Counted from the first letter of the stretch, positions 1 to 6,454 are shown. The stretch: DNA of 10,265 nt from JANLQX01 sp043775075 (GCA_043775075.1 JAYVSS010000220.1:1-10265); one strand, 5' to 3'. Numbers and translations are program-made. Notes: generated by a model not told the origin, from the letters alone.

Positions 1-35
1 ACGTGTCGACAAGCGGCGTATGCGCGGCGGAGTGG

Positions 36-102
36 ACGTCCATGACCTAACCGTACCCGCCCCGGTGAGCCAACGCCACCGGTAAGTCCAAATCATGGAC
101 GC
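36..102. repeat. Imperfect 67-bp inverted repeat downstream of moeA, possible short member of the 22-bp repeat family
   Basis: The left arm (36-57) begins ACGTCCATGA. The right arm (81-102), read on the minus strand, begins GCGTCCATGA. Both arms are 22 bases, end in TACC, and agree at about 15 of 22 positions. The 23-base middle holds a second inverted pair, CCGGTG (62-67) and CACCGG (77-82). The minus-strand arm also agrees at about 15 of 22 positions with the outermost unit of the repeat at 9297-9318, including the first nine bases. The element lies 18 nt beyond the moeA stop, so it could act as a terminator-like hairpin for galU-moeA, but there is no T-run. Membership in the repeat family is inference. 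Confidence 0.45.
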
Positions 103-119
103 ACGGGACCGACGGGCCG

Positions 120-1349
120 CTAAAGCAAGAGGACGTAGACGGGGGAACCGGCGGCGATGGTGGGCCCGTCGGGGAGGACGGCGAGGGCATTGGCGTTGGC
201 CATGGCTCGGAGCAGATTGCTGCCCTGACCGCCCGACGAGCGCACGTGTAGGCGCCCGTCATCACCAAAATCAGCCCGGACCCGGGCAAAGTGGGTCTTG
301 CCGTCGGGCGATCGACGAAAGTCTTCTTCGGCGACGGCGAGAACCGGCACATGTTCTCGATACCCAATCGGGTGACCGAGCATGCGCCGCAAACCCGGGC
401 GAGCGAAGAGTTCGAAGCTGACCATGCACGACACCGGATTGCCGGGGAGGCCAAAGACGGGCACGCCCCGAATCACTCCGAACGCTAACGGTTTGGCCGG
501 TTTGATCGAAATCTGCATCCACCGCATCGGCGTTCCTTCGGCTTGCGACAGCCGATCAAGGACCGCCTTCACGAAGTCGAAATCGCCCATGCTCACGCCG
601 CCGCTGGTGACCAACGCATCACAGGTGCTGACCGCTTCGAGAACCTTCGCCTCGATTTCGTCGGCATTGTCCCGGGCCAGACCGAGGTCGACGGCCTCCA
701 TTCCAAGACGGTCGACGAGCCCGAGCAGGGTGTGCCTATTGGAATCACGGATTTGCCCGATTCGCAATGGGGCGGGCGCGGCGATGAGTTCGTCGCCGGT
801 GGAAAGTACGCCGACGCGCAGCCGACGACGGGCTCGAACGGTGACCGCCCCGATCGACGCGAGCACACCGAGATGGCCGGGAGTGAGCTCGACACCGGGC
901 TCGAAGAGCGGCTGACCAGCACCGACGTCTTCCCCCGCAGGCCGTACGCAGTCGCCCGACTTCGCCCGCTGGAGGATCCGTACCGAGGTCGCTTCGGGGT
1001 TCGTGCGCTCAACGTTCTCGACCGGAACGATGGCGTCGGCACCCTCAGGCATCGCCGCCCCGGTCATGATGCGCACCGCCGTGCCCGGGCGAACCGTGAC
1101 ATTTGGTTCAGCCCCGGCCGGTATGGTTCCAATCACTTCAAGATCAATAGGTACGCTTACGGTGTCTGCAGCCCGCACGGCGTAGCCGTCCATCGCCGTA
1201 TTGGCGAACGGGGGAACGGCCTCTGAGGAGACAACGGGCTCGGCCAACACGCATCCGAGCGCGTCGGAAAGCGGGACGTCGACCACCGGTTGGGGGGCAC
1301 AGTTGCTAACCACCCAGGCGCGGGCTTCGTCAGGCGAGAGAAGGGCCAT
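120..1349 (-). CDS. moeA: Molybdopterin molybdenumtransferase MoeA
   Basis: MoeA inserts molybdate into adenylylated molybdopterin, the last step of molybdenum cofactor synthesis, in the cytoplasm. The 409 residues match the usual family length. Visible landmarks are PFANTAMDGYAVR (47-59), RIMTGAAMPEGADAIVPVE (93-111), GVLSTGDELI (180-189), TSGGVSMGDFDFV (248-260, the MoCF-binding core) and FGLPGNPVSCMVSFELF (299-315). The C-terminal domain IV segment GGQGSNLLRAMANANALAVL (373-392) is also present. The ATG is preceded by AAAGGA (1351-1356), only one base away, which is unusually close, but no better in-frame start is seen. The gene starts 23 nt after galU, so the two are probably co-transcribed. 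The same galU-moeA order occurs in M. tuberculosis (Rv0993-Rv0994). Confidence 0.96.
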   Translation of the reverse strand: MALLSPDEARAWVVSNCAPQPVVDVPLSDALGCVLAEPVVSSEAVPPFANTAMDGYAVRAADTVSVPIDLEVIGTIPAGAEPNVTVRPGTAVRIMTGAAMPEGADAIVPVENVERTNPEATSVRILQRAKSGDCVRPAGEDVGAGQPLFEPGVELTPGHLGVLASIGAVTVRARRRLRVGVLSTGDELIAAPAPLRIGQIRDSNRHTLLGLVDRLGMEAVDLGLARDNADEIEAKVLEAVSTCDALVTSGGVSMGDFDFVKAVLDRLSQAEGTPMRWMQISIKPAKPLAFGVIRGVPVFGLPGNPVSCMVSFELFARPGLRRMLGHPIGYREHVPVLAVAEEDFRRSPDGKTHFARVRADFGDDGRLHVRSSGGQGSNLLRAMANANALAVLPDGPTIAAGSPVYVLLL

Positions 1350-1372
1350 TTCCTTTAGATGCTTACTAGTTA

Positions 1373-2260
1373 TTATGCGCGCGTAGCATCGCGGTTGGCA
1401 AGTAGGTCTCGAAGGTACGACTCGAAATCCGGGCCGAGATCGTCTCGCATCAACGCAAATTCTACGGTGGCTTTGAGGAAATCCGGTTTGTTACCCACGT
1501 CGTACCGACCCTCTTCAAAGACAACACCGAGGATGGGTTCGTCGGCCATGAGCAGGGTCATCGCATCGGTCAGCTGAATCTCATTTCCCCGGCCGGGAGG
1601 GGTAATGGCAATTTTCTCGAAGATCGTGGGGGTGAAGAGGTATCGGCCCATCACTGCCAGGTCGCTCGGGGCGTCTTCGAACTTCGGCTTCTCCACGAGC
1701 TGGGTGATCTTGGCGAAGCCATCGTCGGTGTAGCCGTCGATCGCCGCACAGCCATAGGACGAGATGGCCTCTCCGGGAATGCGTTTCAGGGCAACGACGG
1801 AGCAGCCGTGTGCCTCATGAGCGGCGACCATCTGCTTCAACACGGTGGCGTCGATCATGAGATCGTCGCCGAGCATGACGACGAAGGGCTCATTTCCGAC
1901 GTGGCGGGCGGCGAAGCTGACCGCATGACCGAGGCCGCGAGCTTCGGGCTGGCGCACCGAATACACATGGGCCAATGCCGCGATAGCGGTGACCATGGCG
2001 AGTTCATCGGTTTTGCCGGAGGCGGCGAGACTCGCCTCGAGCTCGGGGGAACGATCGAAATGGTCCTCAATGGTCCGTTTTGAGCGCCCGGTGATGAAAA
2101 GCACATCGTCGAGCCCGGCGGCGACCGCTTCCTCGACCACATACTGAATCGCCGGTTTATCGATGACCGGGATCATTTCCTTAGCCTGGGCCTTGGTGGC
2201 GGGAAGGAAACGGGTGCCGAGACCGGCCGCGGGAATGACTGCCTTGCGAACAGTTGCCAT
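1373..2260 (-). CDS. galU: UTP-glucose-1-phosphate uridylyltransferase GalU
   Basis: GalU makes UDP-glucose from UTP and glucose-1-phosphate, feeding trehalose, glycogen-like and surface polysaccharide synthesis. The 295 residues show the nucleotidyltransferase loop AAGLGTRFLPATK (11-23), KEMIPVIDKP (27-36), the metal-binding GDD (131-133), VEKP (189-192) and GRYDVGNK (251-258). The frame stays open 61 codons upstream of this ATG, but that extension has no conserved sequence and runs through the repeat at 2302-2402. Family alignment therefore puts the start at MATVRKAVIPAAG. The usual TKAxPKEM reads TKAQAKEM here, with Ala for Pro. The reading frame ends in two consecutive TAA codons. The gene is divergent from fmdB across a 243-nt regulatory region and leads directly into moeA. 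Confidence 0.96.
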   Translation of the reverse strand: MATVRKAVIPAAGLGTRFLPATKAQAKEMIPVIDKPAIQYVVEEAVAAGLDDVLFITGRSKRTIEDHFDRSPELEASLAASGKTDELAMVTAIAALAHVYSVRQPEARGLGHAVSFAARHVGNEPFVVMLGDDLMIDATVLKQMVAAHEAHGCSVVALKRIPGEAISSYGCAAIDGYTDDGFAKITQLVEKPKFEDAPSDLAVMGRYLFTPTIFEKIAITPPGRGNEIQLTDAMTLLMADEPILGVVFEEGRYDVGNKPDFLKATVEFALMRDDLGPDFESYLRDLLANRDATRA

Positions 2261-2301
2261 GGCGACATTCTCGCCCGCGCCATCGGGGCCGACGGTCAAC
2301 C

Positions 2302-2402
2302 GCGCCCAAGTTCGCGTATTTGCGCGTCCAAATCGGGCAGAACTGCCCCAAAACACCCCCAAATTGTCCGACTTGGACGCGAAACAGACGCGACTTGGAC
2401 GC
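2302..2402. repeat. Four-unit inverted 22-bp repeat element, copy A (galU/fmdB intergenic)
   Basis: Two tandem 22-bp units on the plus strand (2302-2323 and 2324-2345) face two inverted units (2359-2380 and 2381-2402) across a 13-bp spacer. The unit consensus, with copy B included, is GCGTCCAARTCGG, about three free bases, then ATTTGC. The inner units form a 13-bp inverted repeat with one mismatch. The outer units share CAAGT followed by CGCGT. A small perfect hairpin, GGGCAG-AA-CTGCCC, lies at 2335-2348. The element sits between the two divergent genes, ending 23 nt before the proposed fmdB -10 box. Box spacing is identical in copy B at 9218-9318. Function is unknown to me. Confidence 0.85.
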
Positions 2403-2425
2403 GGAGTACACCGACGCGATCCCAG

Positions 2426-2431
2426 TAGTAT
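2426..2431 (+). promoter_or_regulatory. Possible -10 hexamer for fmdB
   Basis: TAGTAT lies just before the CIRCE operator, so the operator would cover the transcription start, the usual place for HrcA repression. No convincing -35 hexamer is visible 16-18 bases upstream, which is common in high-GC actinobacterial promoters. This is a prediction from position and sequence only. Confidence 0.35.
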
Positions 2432-2457
2432 TGGCACTCGCACTCTTCGAGTGCCAG
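2431..2457. promoter_or_regulatory. CIRCE operator (HrcA binding site)
   Basis: TTGGCACTC (2431-2439), exactly nine bases, then GAGTGCCAG (2449-2457). The established CIRCE consensus is TTAGCACTC, nine bases, GAGTGCTAA. The match is complete over GCACTC/GAGTGC with the correct spacer length, and the departures in the outer bases are mostly compensating ones that keep the dyad. It lies 46 nt upstream of the fmdB ATG. HrcA represses groE- and dnaK-type heat-shock genes through this site. The M. tuberculosis homologue Rv0991c belongs to the HrcA regulon, which supports the call. No hrcA gene is in the window. Confidence 0.85.
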
Positions 2458-2490
2458 CAGGTCCCGCTTGGACGTTCCGTTCCTTTTTCT

Positions 2491-2494
2491 GGAG
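2491..2494 (+). promoter_or_regulatory. Ribosome binding site of fmdB
   Basis: GGAG lies nine bases before the ATG at 2504. It decides the start in favour of MPTYEYRC rather than the ATG twelve codons earlier. Confidence 0.6.
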
Positions 2495-2503
2495 TCTTTT
2501 CGC

Positions 2504-2884
2504 ATGCCCACCTACGAATACCGCTGCCAGTCCTGTGCCGATCAGTTCGAGATCGTTCAGTCGTTCAAAGATGCATCGTTGAACGTGTGCAAAAAGTGCA
2601 GTGGCGAACTGCGCAAGGTCTACGGCAACGTCGGCATTTCCTTCAAGGGGTCGGGCTTCTACAAGAACGACGCTCGCACCGGTTCGTCCAGCGGATCGTC
2701 GGCGGGAGCAGCGTCGGGCGGCACCTCCGACTCATCGGCCGCCGCCGGCTCGGGTGCCGCTCCATCGTCGGGCGACACCAGTTCGACTGGTTCCTCGAGT
2801 TCGTCGTCCGAAGGCGGGTCCTCGAGCGGTTCGTCCCACGGCGCCAGCACCACCACGCCAGCTGCGGCGTCGCCAGCAAAGTAG
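2504..2884 (+). CDS. FmdB-family zinc-ribbon protein, probable redox-regulated chaperone Ruc homologue
   Basis: The 126-residue protein begins with the FmdB signature MPTYEYRC. Two CxxC knuckles, C8-C11 and C29-C32, should bind one zinc. Residues 41-58 contain the conserved GISFKGSGFYKND stretch. From about residue 59 to the end the protein is nearly all Ser, Gly, Ala and Thr and must be disordered. This plan, N-terminal zinc ribbon plus unstructured tail, is that of M. tuberculosis Rv0991c (Ruc). Ruc was described as a chaperone that turns on when its zinc cysteines oxidise and that works with the Hsp70 system. The CIRCE operator upstream fits a heat-shock role. The older name 'FmdB transcriptional regulator' is not supported by any DNA-binding domain here. 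The zinc ribbon is certain; the chaperone role is inferred from family and regulation. Confidence 0.9.
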   Translation: MPTYEYRCQSCADQFEIVQSFKDASLNVCKKCSGELRKVYGNVGISFKGSGFYKNDARTGSSSGSSAGAASGGTSDSSAAAGSGAAPSSGDTSSTGSSSSSSEGGSSSGSSHGASTTTPAAASPAK

Positions 2885-2904
2885 GGCGGCGAAGCGGCAT
2901 CGGC

Positions 2905-2949
2905 GCCGTGAATGGCGACGCCGTGAATCGTGACGCCGTGAATCGTGAC
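2905..2949 (+). repeat. 15-bp tandem repeat, three units, after fmdB
   Basis: Units two and three read GCCGTGAATCGTGAC exactly; unit one differs at two positions (GG for CG and C for T). The array begins 20 nt after the fmdB stop and precedes the SAF gene. The length is a multiple of three, but the only long frame over it is antisense and looks like a shadow. Function is unknown; a short slippage-derived array is the simplest reading. Confidence 0.8.
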
Positions 2950-2998
2950 GGTCCGCTTTCTGGGGAGCAACTGCGACCCCTGACTCACGAACGCTTCA

Positions 2999-3745
2999 AT
3001 GCGCCAAATGGCGCGCAGCGCTGCCAGCCTTGCTTCGACCAGCCATGCTGCGTCGATGACCGCTCTCTTCGGAAACCGACGAACCCACTCCACCCAACAC
3101 GACGGCCAGCCGGACTTGGCCAATTCACACGTACACATACCAAAGGGCGTTCCTCGGTGGCGACGGGTCAGCCGGGCGCTGTGGCGATCTCCGCTCATCC
3201 GCATCGCTCTCTCCCTCTCTGTCATCGCCCAGGTACGCGGCTCCTACGTACAGCTCCGCGAGCAGCGAGCCGCATGGGGTCAGTCGGTCTCGGCCGCCGT
3301 CGCCACCCGCACCCGCGAGGCCGGAGATGTTCTGCGCGCTGATGATTTCCGGTGGGTGCGACTGCCTCGAGCGGCCGTCCCGATCAGCGCTCCCGGACGC
3401 GGCGACGAGATCGTCGGTCGGCGGCTGCGATCAGCGGTCGACATCGGTGAGGTAATAACGGCAACACGGCTTACTGCGGCAAAGACGTCGATGCTGCGAG
3501 CACGGACGGGCGAAGGCAATGTTGCCGTACCCATCGTTATGCGAGACGTTGACGCTGTCGTCGTAGTTGGCGACCTGGTCGACCTCGCAGACGGCTCAGG
3601 TGAGATCGTTGCCTCACGGGCTGAAGTCGTGCGAGTGCAGGACAGCCAAGTAACTGTCGCGCTGCCGGCCACTCACCTGCGTCGACTCGCCATCGCACTA
3701 AGCGGGCCGATCACCGTGGCCCTGGTTGGCGCCGACACGCAGTGA
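2999..3745 (+). CDS. Membrane-anchored SAF-domain protein (CpaB/FlgA-like fold)
   Basis: The frame encodes 248 residues. A basic stretch (51-64, PRWRRVSRALWRS) is followed by a short hydrophobic segment (65-79), a probable signal anchor. Next comes REQRAAWGQSVSAAVATRTREAG and a SAF domain at about 97-160, with AGDVLRADDF, a PRAAVP stretch and GEVITATRL. Residues 170-248 form a second beta-rich part (VAVPIVMRDVDAVVVVGDLVDL to ITVALVGAD). The order resembles the actinobacterial SAF/RcpC-type proteins distantly related to Flp pilus protein CpaB and flagellar FlgA, but no pilus or flagellar gene is near. The first 50 residues look unlike a protein core and no Shine-Dalgarno is seen. The true start may be later, for example the ATG at 3056. 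Function is unknown; SAF assignment is confident, start is not. Confidence 0.8.
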   Translation: MRQMARSAASLASTSHAASMTALFGNRRTHSTQHDGQPDLANSHVHIPKGVPRWRRVSRALWRSPLIRIALSLSVIAQVRGSYVQLREQRAAWGQSVSAAVATRTREAGDVLRADDFRWVRLPRAAVPISAPGRGDEIVGRRLRSAVDIGEVITATRLTAAKTSMLRARTGEGNVAVPIVMRDVDAVVVVGDLVDLADGSGEIVASRAEVVRVQDSQVTVALPATHLRRLAIALSGPITVALVGADTQ

Positions 3746-3753
3746 GCACTGCG
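3738..3753. terminator. Hairpin between convergent SAF and uppP genes
   Basis: CGCAGTG, AG, CACTGCG is a perfect seven-base-pair dyad covering the stop codon of the SAF gene and lying eight bases beyond the uppP stop. Position between convergent ends suggests a bidirectional terminator or mRNA 3'-end stabiliser. There is no T-run on either side, so intrinsic termination is unproven. Confidence 0.4.
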
Positions 3754-3760
3754 CTGGCGG

Positions 3761-4645
3761 TCAAATGGTGCCGGCCACGACCAGGGCGATGCACACGGCC
3801 GCAGCCGCAAAGCGATACCAGGCGAAGATTGTAAGGTCATGATTGTTCAGGTACGCCACCATCCATTTCACGGCGATAAGCGCGCTGGCAAACGCCACGA
3901 CCATGCCGAGGATCGGTGAGCTCCAGCCGTAGGTATCGCCCACCAGCGAGCCGTCCTTGGCGAACGAGTACACGCTTGCCGCGCCGAGCGTCAAAAGGCC
4001 AAGAAGAAATGAATACTCCACGGCGTCGCGCAATTTCATCCCGATTAAGACAGCCGCCAAGATGGTTACCAGGCTTCGGCTCACGCCCGGCCACATAGCG
4101 AGCGCTTGAGCGAGGCCAATGATCGCGGCGTTGCGAGGCGTAAGCGTATCCATGCTTGTGCCCTTCGTGACGGCCCGACGGTAGCGGCCGACCATGAGCA
4201 AAATGACCACGGCACCAACGGCCCACGCAATGGCCACGGGGATCGGCTTGAGGAGTTTTTCTTCGATCAGCTTCTTGCCCACGAAGCCGATGACGGCGGC
4301 GGGGACGAACGACACAACGAGATTGATGAGGAGCTTGCGACCCTTCTCACTACGACCGATCAGACCACTGAGTACGTCGAGCACTCGACGCCACGACACC
4401 ACGAGCACGGCAACGATTGCGCCCAACTGAACGATGACCGTGTAAGCGTCTATCGCATCCTTCGTGGCGGTCGTTGTGCCGAGGTCAAGGAGGCGCTCGG
4501 CCACGAGTAGATGACCGGTGGATGAAATCGGCAAGAACTCGGTGATGCCCTCGACGAGTCCGAGGATCACCGCCTTCCAGGCAGGCAGTGTTTCCGCTGA
4601 CGCAGCGATCGTGGAGGCGGCATGAGCAGCGGAGGCGAGAAGCAC
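3761..4645 (-). CDS. uppP: Undecaprenyl-diphosphate phosphatase UppP (BacA)
   Basis: UppP dephosphorylates undecaprenyl diphosphate in the cell membrane, recycling the lipid carrier of peptidoglycan, and confers bacitracin tolerance. Motif one, EGITEFLPISSTGHL, spans 32-46; motif two, PGVSRS, spans 186-191. E32, E36, S42, H45 and R190 match the catalytic E17, E21, S27, H30 and R174 of the E. coli enzyme at a nearly constant offset. About seven or eight hydrophobic segments are present. I place the start at the GTG at 4645, preceded by AGGA nine bases away (4655-4658). This gives 294 residues, the usual length, and leaves 49 nt after the upstream gene. An ATG at 4777 would instead overlap that gene by 83 nt and add 44 unconserved residues. 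The residue after SRS is Leu rather than the common Gly, a variant I recall from other UppP proteins. Confidence 0.95.
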   Translation of the reverse strand: MLLASAAHAASTIAASAETLPAWKAVILGLVEGITEFLPISSTGHLLVAERLLDLGTTTATKDAIDAYTVIVQLGAIVAVLVVSWRRVLDVLSGLIGRSEKGRKLLINLVVSFVPAAVIGFVGKKLIEEKLLKPIPVAIAWAVGAVVILLMVGRYRRAVTKGTSMDTLTPRNAAIIGLAQALAMWPGVSRSLVTILAAVLIGMKLRDAVEYSFLLGLLTLGAASVYSFAKDGSLVGDTYGWSSPILGMVVAFASALIAVKWMVAYLNNHDLTIFAWYRFAAAAVCIALVVAGTI

Positions 4646-4694
4646 GACCGGGCATCCTACGGGTCGAAGAGTTAGCCGACGGTAAACCGGCGCG

Positions 4695-5540
4695 TCAGTC
4701 GGAGGGCGCGTGCCACCATCGCAGCTGATGGCGCCGAAGCGGATGTCCTGCGGCGAGCCGCGGGTGATCAAACTCACCGTTCAACGACGATTCGTCAGCG
4801 CGCATATTGAGATGATCCATGACTCTGAGCGAAGCAAGATTGCCGACCGCAGTGAAAGCGGCAACGCGGATCACGTCAAGAGTTTCGTGGGCGTAGTTTG
4901 CCGCGGCGAACGCCGCCTCCGACGCAAAACCGCGTCCTTGGTGGGCGGGGTCCACCCGCCATGCCAGTTCGAGAGCCGGGCTGAAGGCAAACTCGGGGCC
5001 GACGCCGAGCAGCCCCACCGAACCGACGAAGGAATCCGATTCGCGTTCATGGACAGACCACAGCCCGAAGCCCCGGAGCGCGAGTTGTACGGCGTTGCGG
5101 TCCACCATGTCATTCGATTGCTCCGATGAGATCACGCCCCCGAGCCAATCGCCCACACGAGGGTCGGCGTTCAAACGGGCGAAGGGCCCACGATCGAGTT
5201 CGGTCCACTGTCGTAGTTCAAGACGCGTCGTTAGGAGGGTCGGCGTCGGGAGACCCTGGACGCCTTTCAAACCTCGGCGCTGATACGACGGTCCGCGCCG
5301 CAGCCTGTTGGCATCAAGCGCGCGTACGACTTCGCGAGCCGAGACCTCACGTGCTCCGGCTGCGATCGCGTGCCGGCGGGTGGATTCGTCGAGGTCGTAG
5401 TGGTCGCCCTGGAACGCCACTCTTGGCACCCCAATACGGCGGACGAATGAGTGAAGTTCTTCGATGCTCACGTCGCTCACGAGGTGACACCACAGACCAC
5501 CTCGATGGGGCCATCGGCTGGGGTCGACGAGTATTCCCAT
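4695..5540 (-). CDS. DUF4031 domain fused to a GNAT acetyltransferase
   Basis: Residues 1-80 are a DUF4031 domain: MGILVDPSRWP (1-11), GGLWCHLVSD (14-23), EELHSF (28-32 region), GVPRVAFQGDHYDLDE (37-52) and a C-terminal AAGAREVSAREVVRAL. DUF4031 proteins are normally about 90-100 residues and of unknown function. After a basic linker (81-100), residues 103-281 form a RimJ/RimL-type GNAT domain. It starts with TTRLELRQW, has the acetyl-CoA loop QGRGFASEA (201-209) after VDPAH, and NLASLRVMDHLNM (234-246). The acetyl acceptor is not evident. The ATG lies 11 nt after the prmC stop; the frame is open 153 codons further but that part lies wholly over prmC and is not real. The Shine-Dalgarno is weak, so coupling to prmC is likely. 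Both domain calls are confident; a joint function is unknown. Confidence 0.88.
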   Translation of the reverse strand: MGILVDPSRWPHRGGLWCHLVSDVSIEELHSFVRRIGVPRVAFQGDHYDLDESTRRHAIAAGAREVSAREVVRALDANRLRRGPSYQRRGLKGVQGLPTPTLLTTRLELRQWTELDRGPFARLNADPRVGDWLGGVISSEQSNDMVDRNAVQLALRGFGLWSVHERESDSFVGSVGLLGVGPEFAFSPALELAWRVDPAHQGRGFASEAAFAAANYAHETLDVIRVAAFTAVGNLASLRVMDHLNMRADESSLNGEFDHPRLAAGHPLRRHQLRWWHAPSD

Positions 5541-5551
5541 GCGCAGCCGAT

Positions 5552-6454
5552 CTATCGTTTGATCATCGGCTGGCGCGACACAATGCCACGCGGACGACCC
5601 GCCAGGTCGATGATGACGTGCGTGTCGATGAGGCCCACGCGGTCGGCGTGCTGGCTCGCCCGGGCCGTTTGCGTTTCGCCCATCTCCAGCACCAGCGTTC
5701 CACCGGGCCTCAACCAGAGCGGAGCCCCATCGATAAGCGCGCCGACGAATGCGTATCCGTCGTCCTCGGCGAAGAGCGCCAGGTGCGGTTCGTAGTTCCG
5801 AACATTGTCTGGTAATTCCGCATCCAACTGAACGTACGGTGGATTCGACACCAGCACGTCGATATCTCCGGCAAGGTCTCGCGGGAGGGCGTCGAACCAC
5901 GACCCCTCCATCAGGGTCACTCGTAAGGCCGCCCGCCCAAGTCCGGCCAGGTTGGCCCGAGCCACCGCCAACGCTGCCGGGGACACATCGGTGGCCCAAA
6001 TCTGGGAGGACTTCACTTCCACGGCGACGGACAGGCCAATCGCCCCGGAGCCAGTTCCAAGATCAACCACGACCGGGCTTCGACCGTACGCGTACACATC
6101 TCTCGCCGCCCGGATGGCAAACTCCGCGACCTGCTCGGTTTCCGGCCGCGGAATCAATACGTCGGAAGTAAGAAGTAGTTCGAGGCTGCGAAACGCCCAC
6201 CGGCCGAGCACGTATTGCAACGGCTCGCCGGTGCACCGGCGGGCAAGAAGGGCATCGAAGAACGCAACCGAACGTGCGCTTACTTGTTCACTTCCGTGCA
6301 GGACGAGCTCGGTCGAGGAGTAATCGCTCACGCGTTCGACCAACCATCGGGCTTCCTGCCAACGATCACCGCCGAGAGCTTCGTTCAGGCGACCGGAAGC
6401 CTCGGTGGTGAGCTCGTTCCAGGTGAGCGATCCTCCAGCGCCCACCCGAGTCAC
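5552..6454 (-). CDS. prmC: Release factor glutamine N5-methyltransferase PrmC
   Basis: PrmC (HemK) uses S-adenosylmethionine to methylate the Gln of the GGQ motif in release factors, raising termination efficiency. The 300-residue protein has the N-terminal helical domain with GEPLQYVLG (76-84), IPRPETE (101-107), the SAM loop DLGTGSGAIG (131-140), TDVSPAAL (155-162) and catalytic NPPYV (204-208). A C-terminal LRPGGTLVLEMG (248-259) follows. The start is GTG at 6454, whose G is the last base of the prfA TAG, a TAGTG overlap that implies translational coupling. GAGGA (6458-6462) lies close upstream. A second GTG four codons later is a possible alternative. Confidence 0.95.
   Translation of the reverse strand: MTRVGAGGSLTWNELTTEASGRLNEALGGDRWQEARWLVERVSDYSSTELVLHGSEQVSARSVAFFDALLARRCTGEPLQYVLGRWAFRSLELLLTSDVLIPRPETEQVAEFAIRAARDVYAYGRSPVVVDLGTGSGAIGLSVAVEVKSSQIWATDVSPAALAVARANLAGLGRAALRVTLMEGSWFDALPRDLAGDIDVLVSNPPYVQLDAELPDNVRNYEPHLALFAEDDGYAFVGALIDGAPLWLRPGGTLVLEMGETQTARASQHADRVGLIDTHVIIDLAGRPRGIVSRQPMIKR

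Noticed and set aside
543..1226. Long plus-strand frame antisense to moeA
   Set aside because: Typical antisense shadow of a high-GC gene; no motif or start signal.
2335..2348. GGGCAG-AA-CTGCCC as an independent terminator
   Set aside because: It has no T-run, lies in a divergent promoter region, and forms part of repeat copy A.
2261..2443. Longer galU start 61 codons upstream
   Set aside because: The extension is translated repeat DNA; the family N-terminus matches the ATG at 2260.
2659..3225. 188-codon minus frame antisense to fmdB and the start of the SAF gene
   Set aside because: It reads the complement of the serine-rich tail and of the 15-bp repeats (repeated TIHGV). The part opposite the SAF N-terminus looks slightly protein-like, but I see no family signature.
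2254..3342. A 362-codon open plus frame across fmdB and its promoter
   Set aside because: It runs through copy A of the repeat, the CIRCE site and fmdB in another frame, is arginine-rich and shows no family signature; the zinc-ribbon frame is clearly the real one.
4646..4777. Longer uppP start at an ATG
   Set aside because: It overlaps the GNAT gene by 83 nt and adds residues not found in the family; GTG 4645 has a well-spaced AGGA.
5541..5999. Upstream extension of the DUF4031-GNAT frame by 153 codons
   Set aside because: It lies entirely over prmC on the same strand in another frame and is Arg/Gly-rich; the DUF4031 domain starts exactly at the ATG at 5540.
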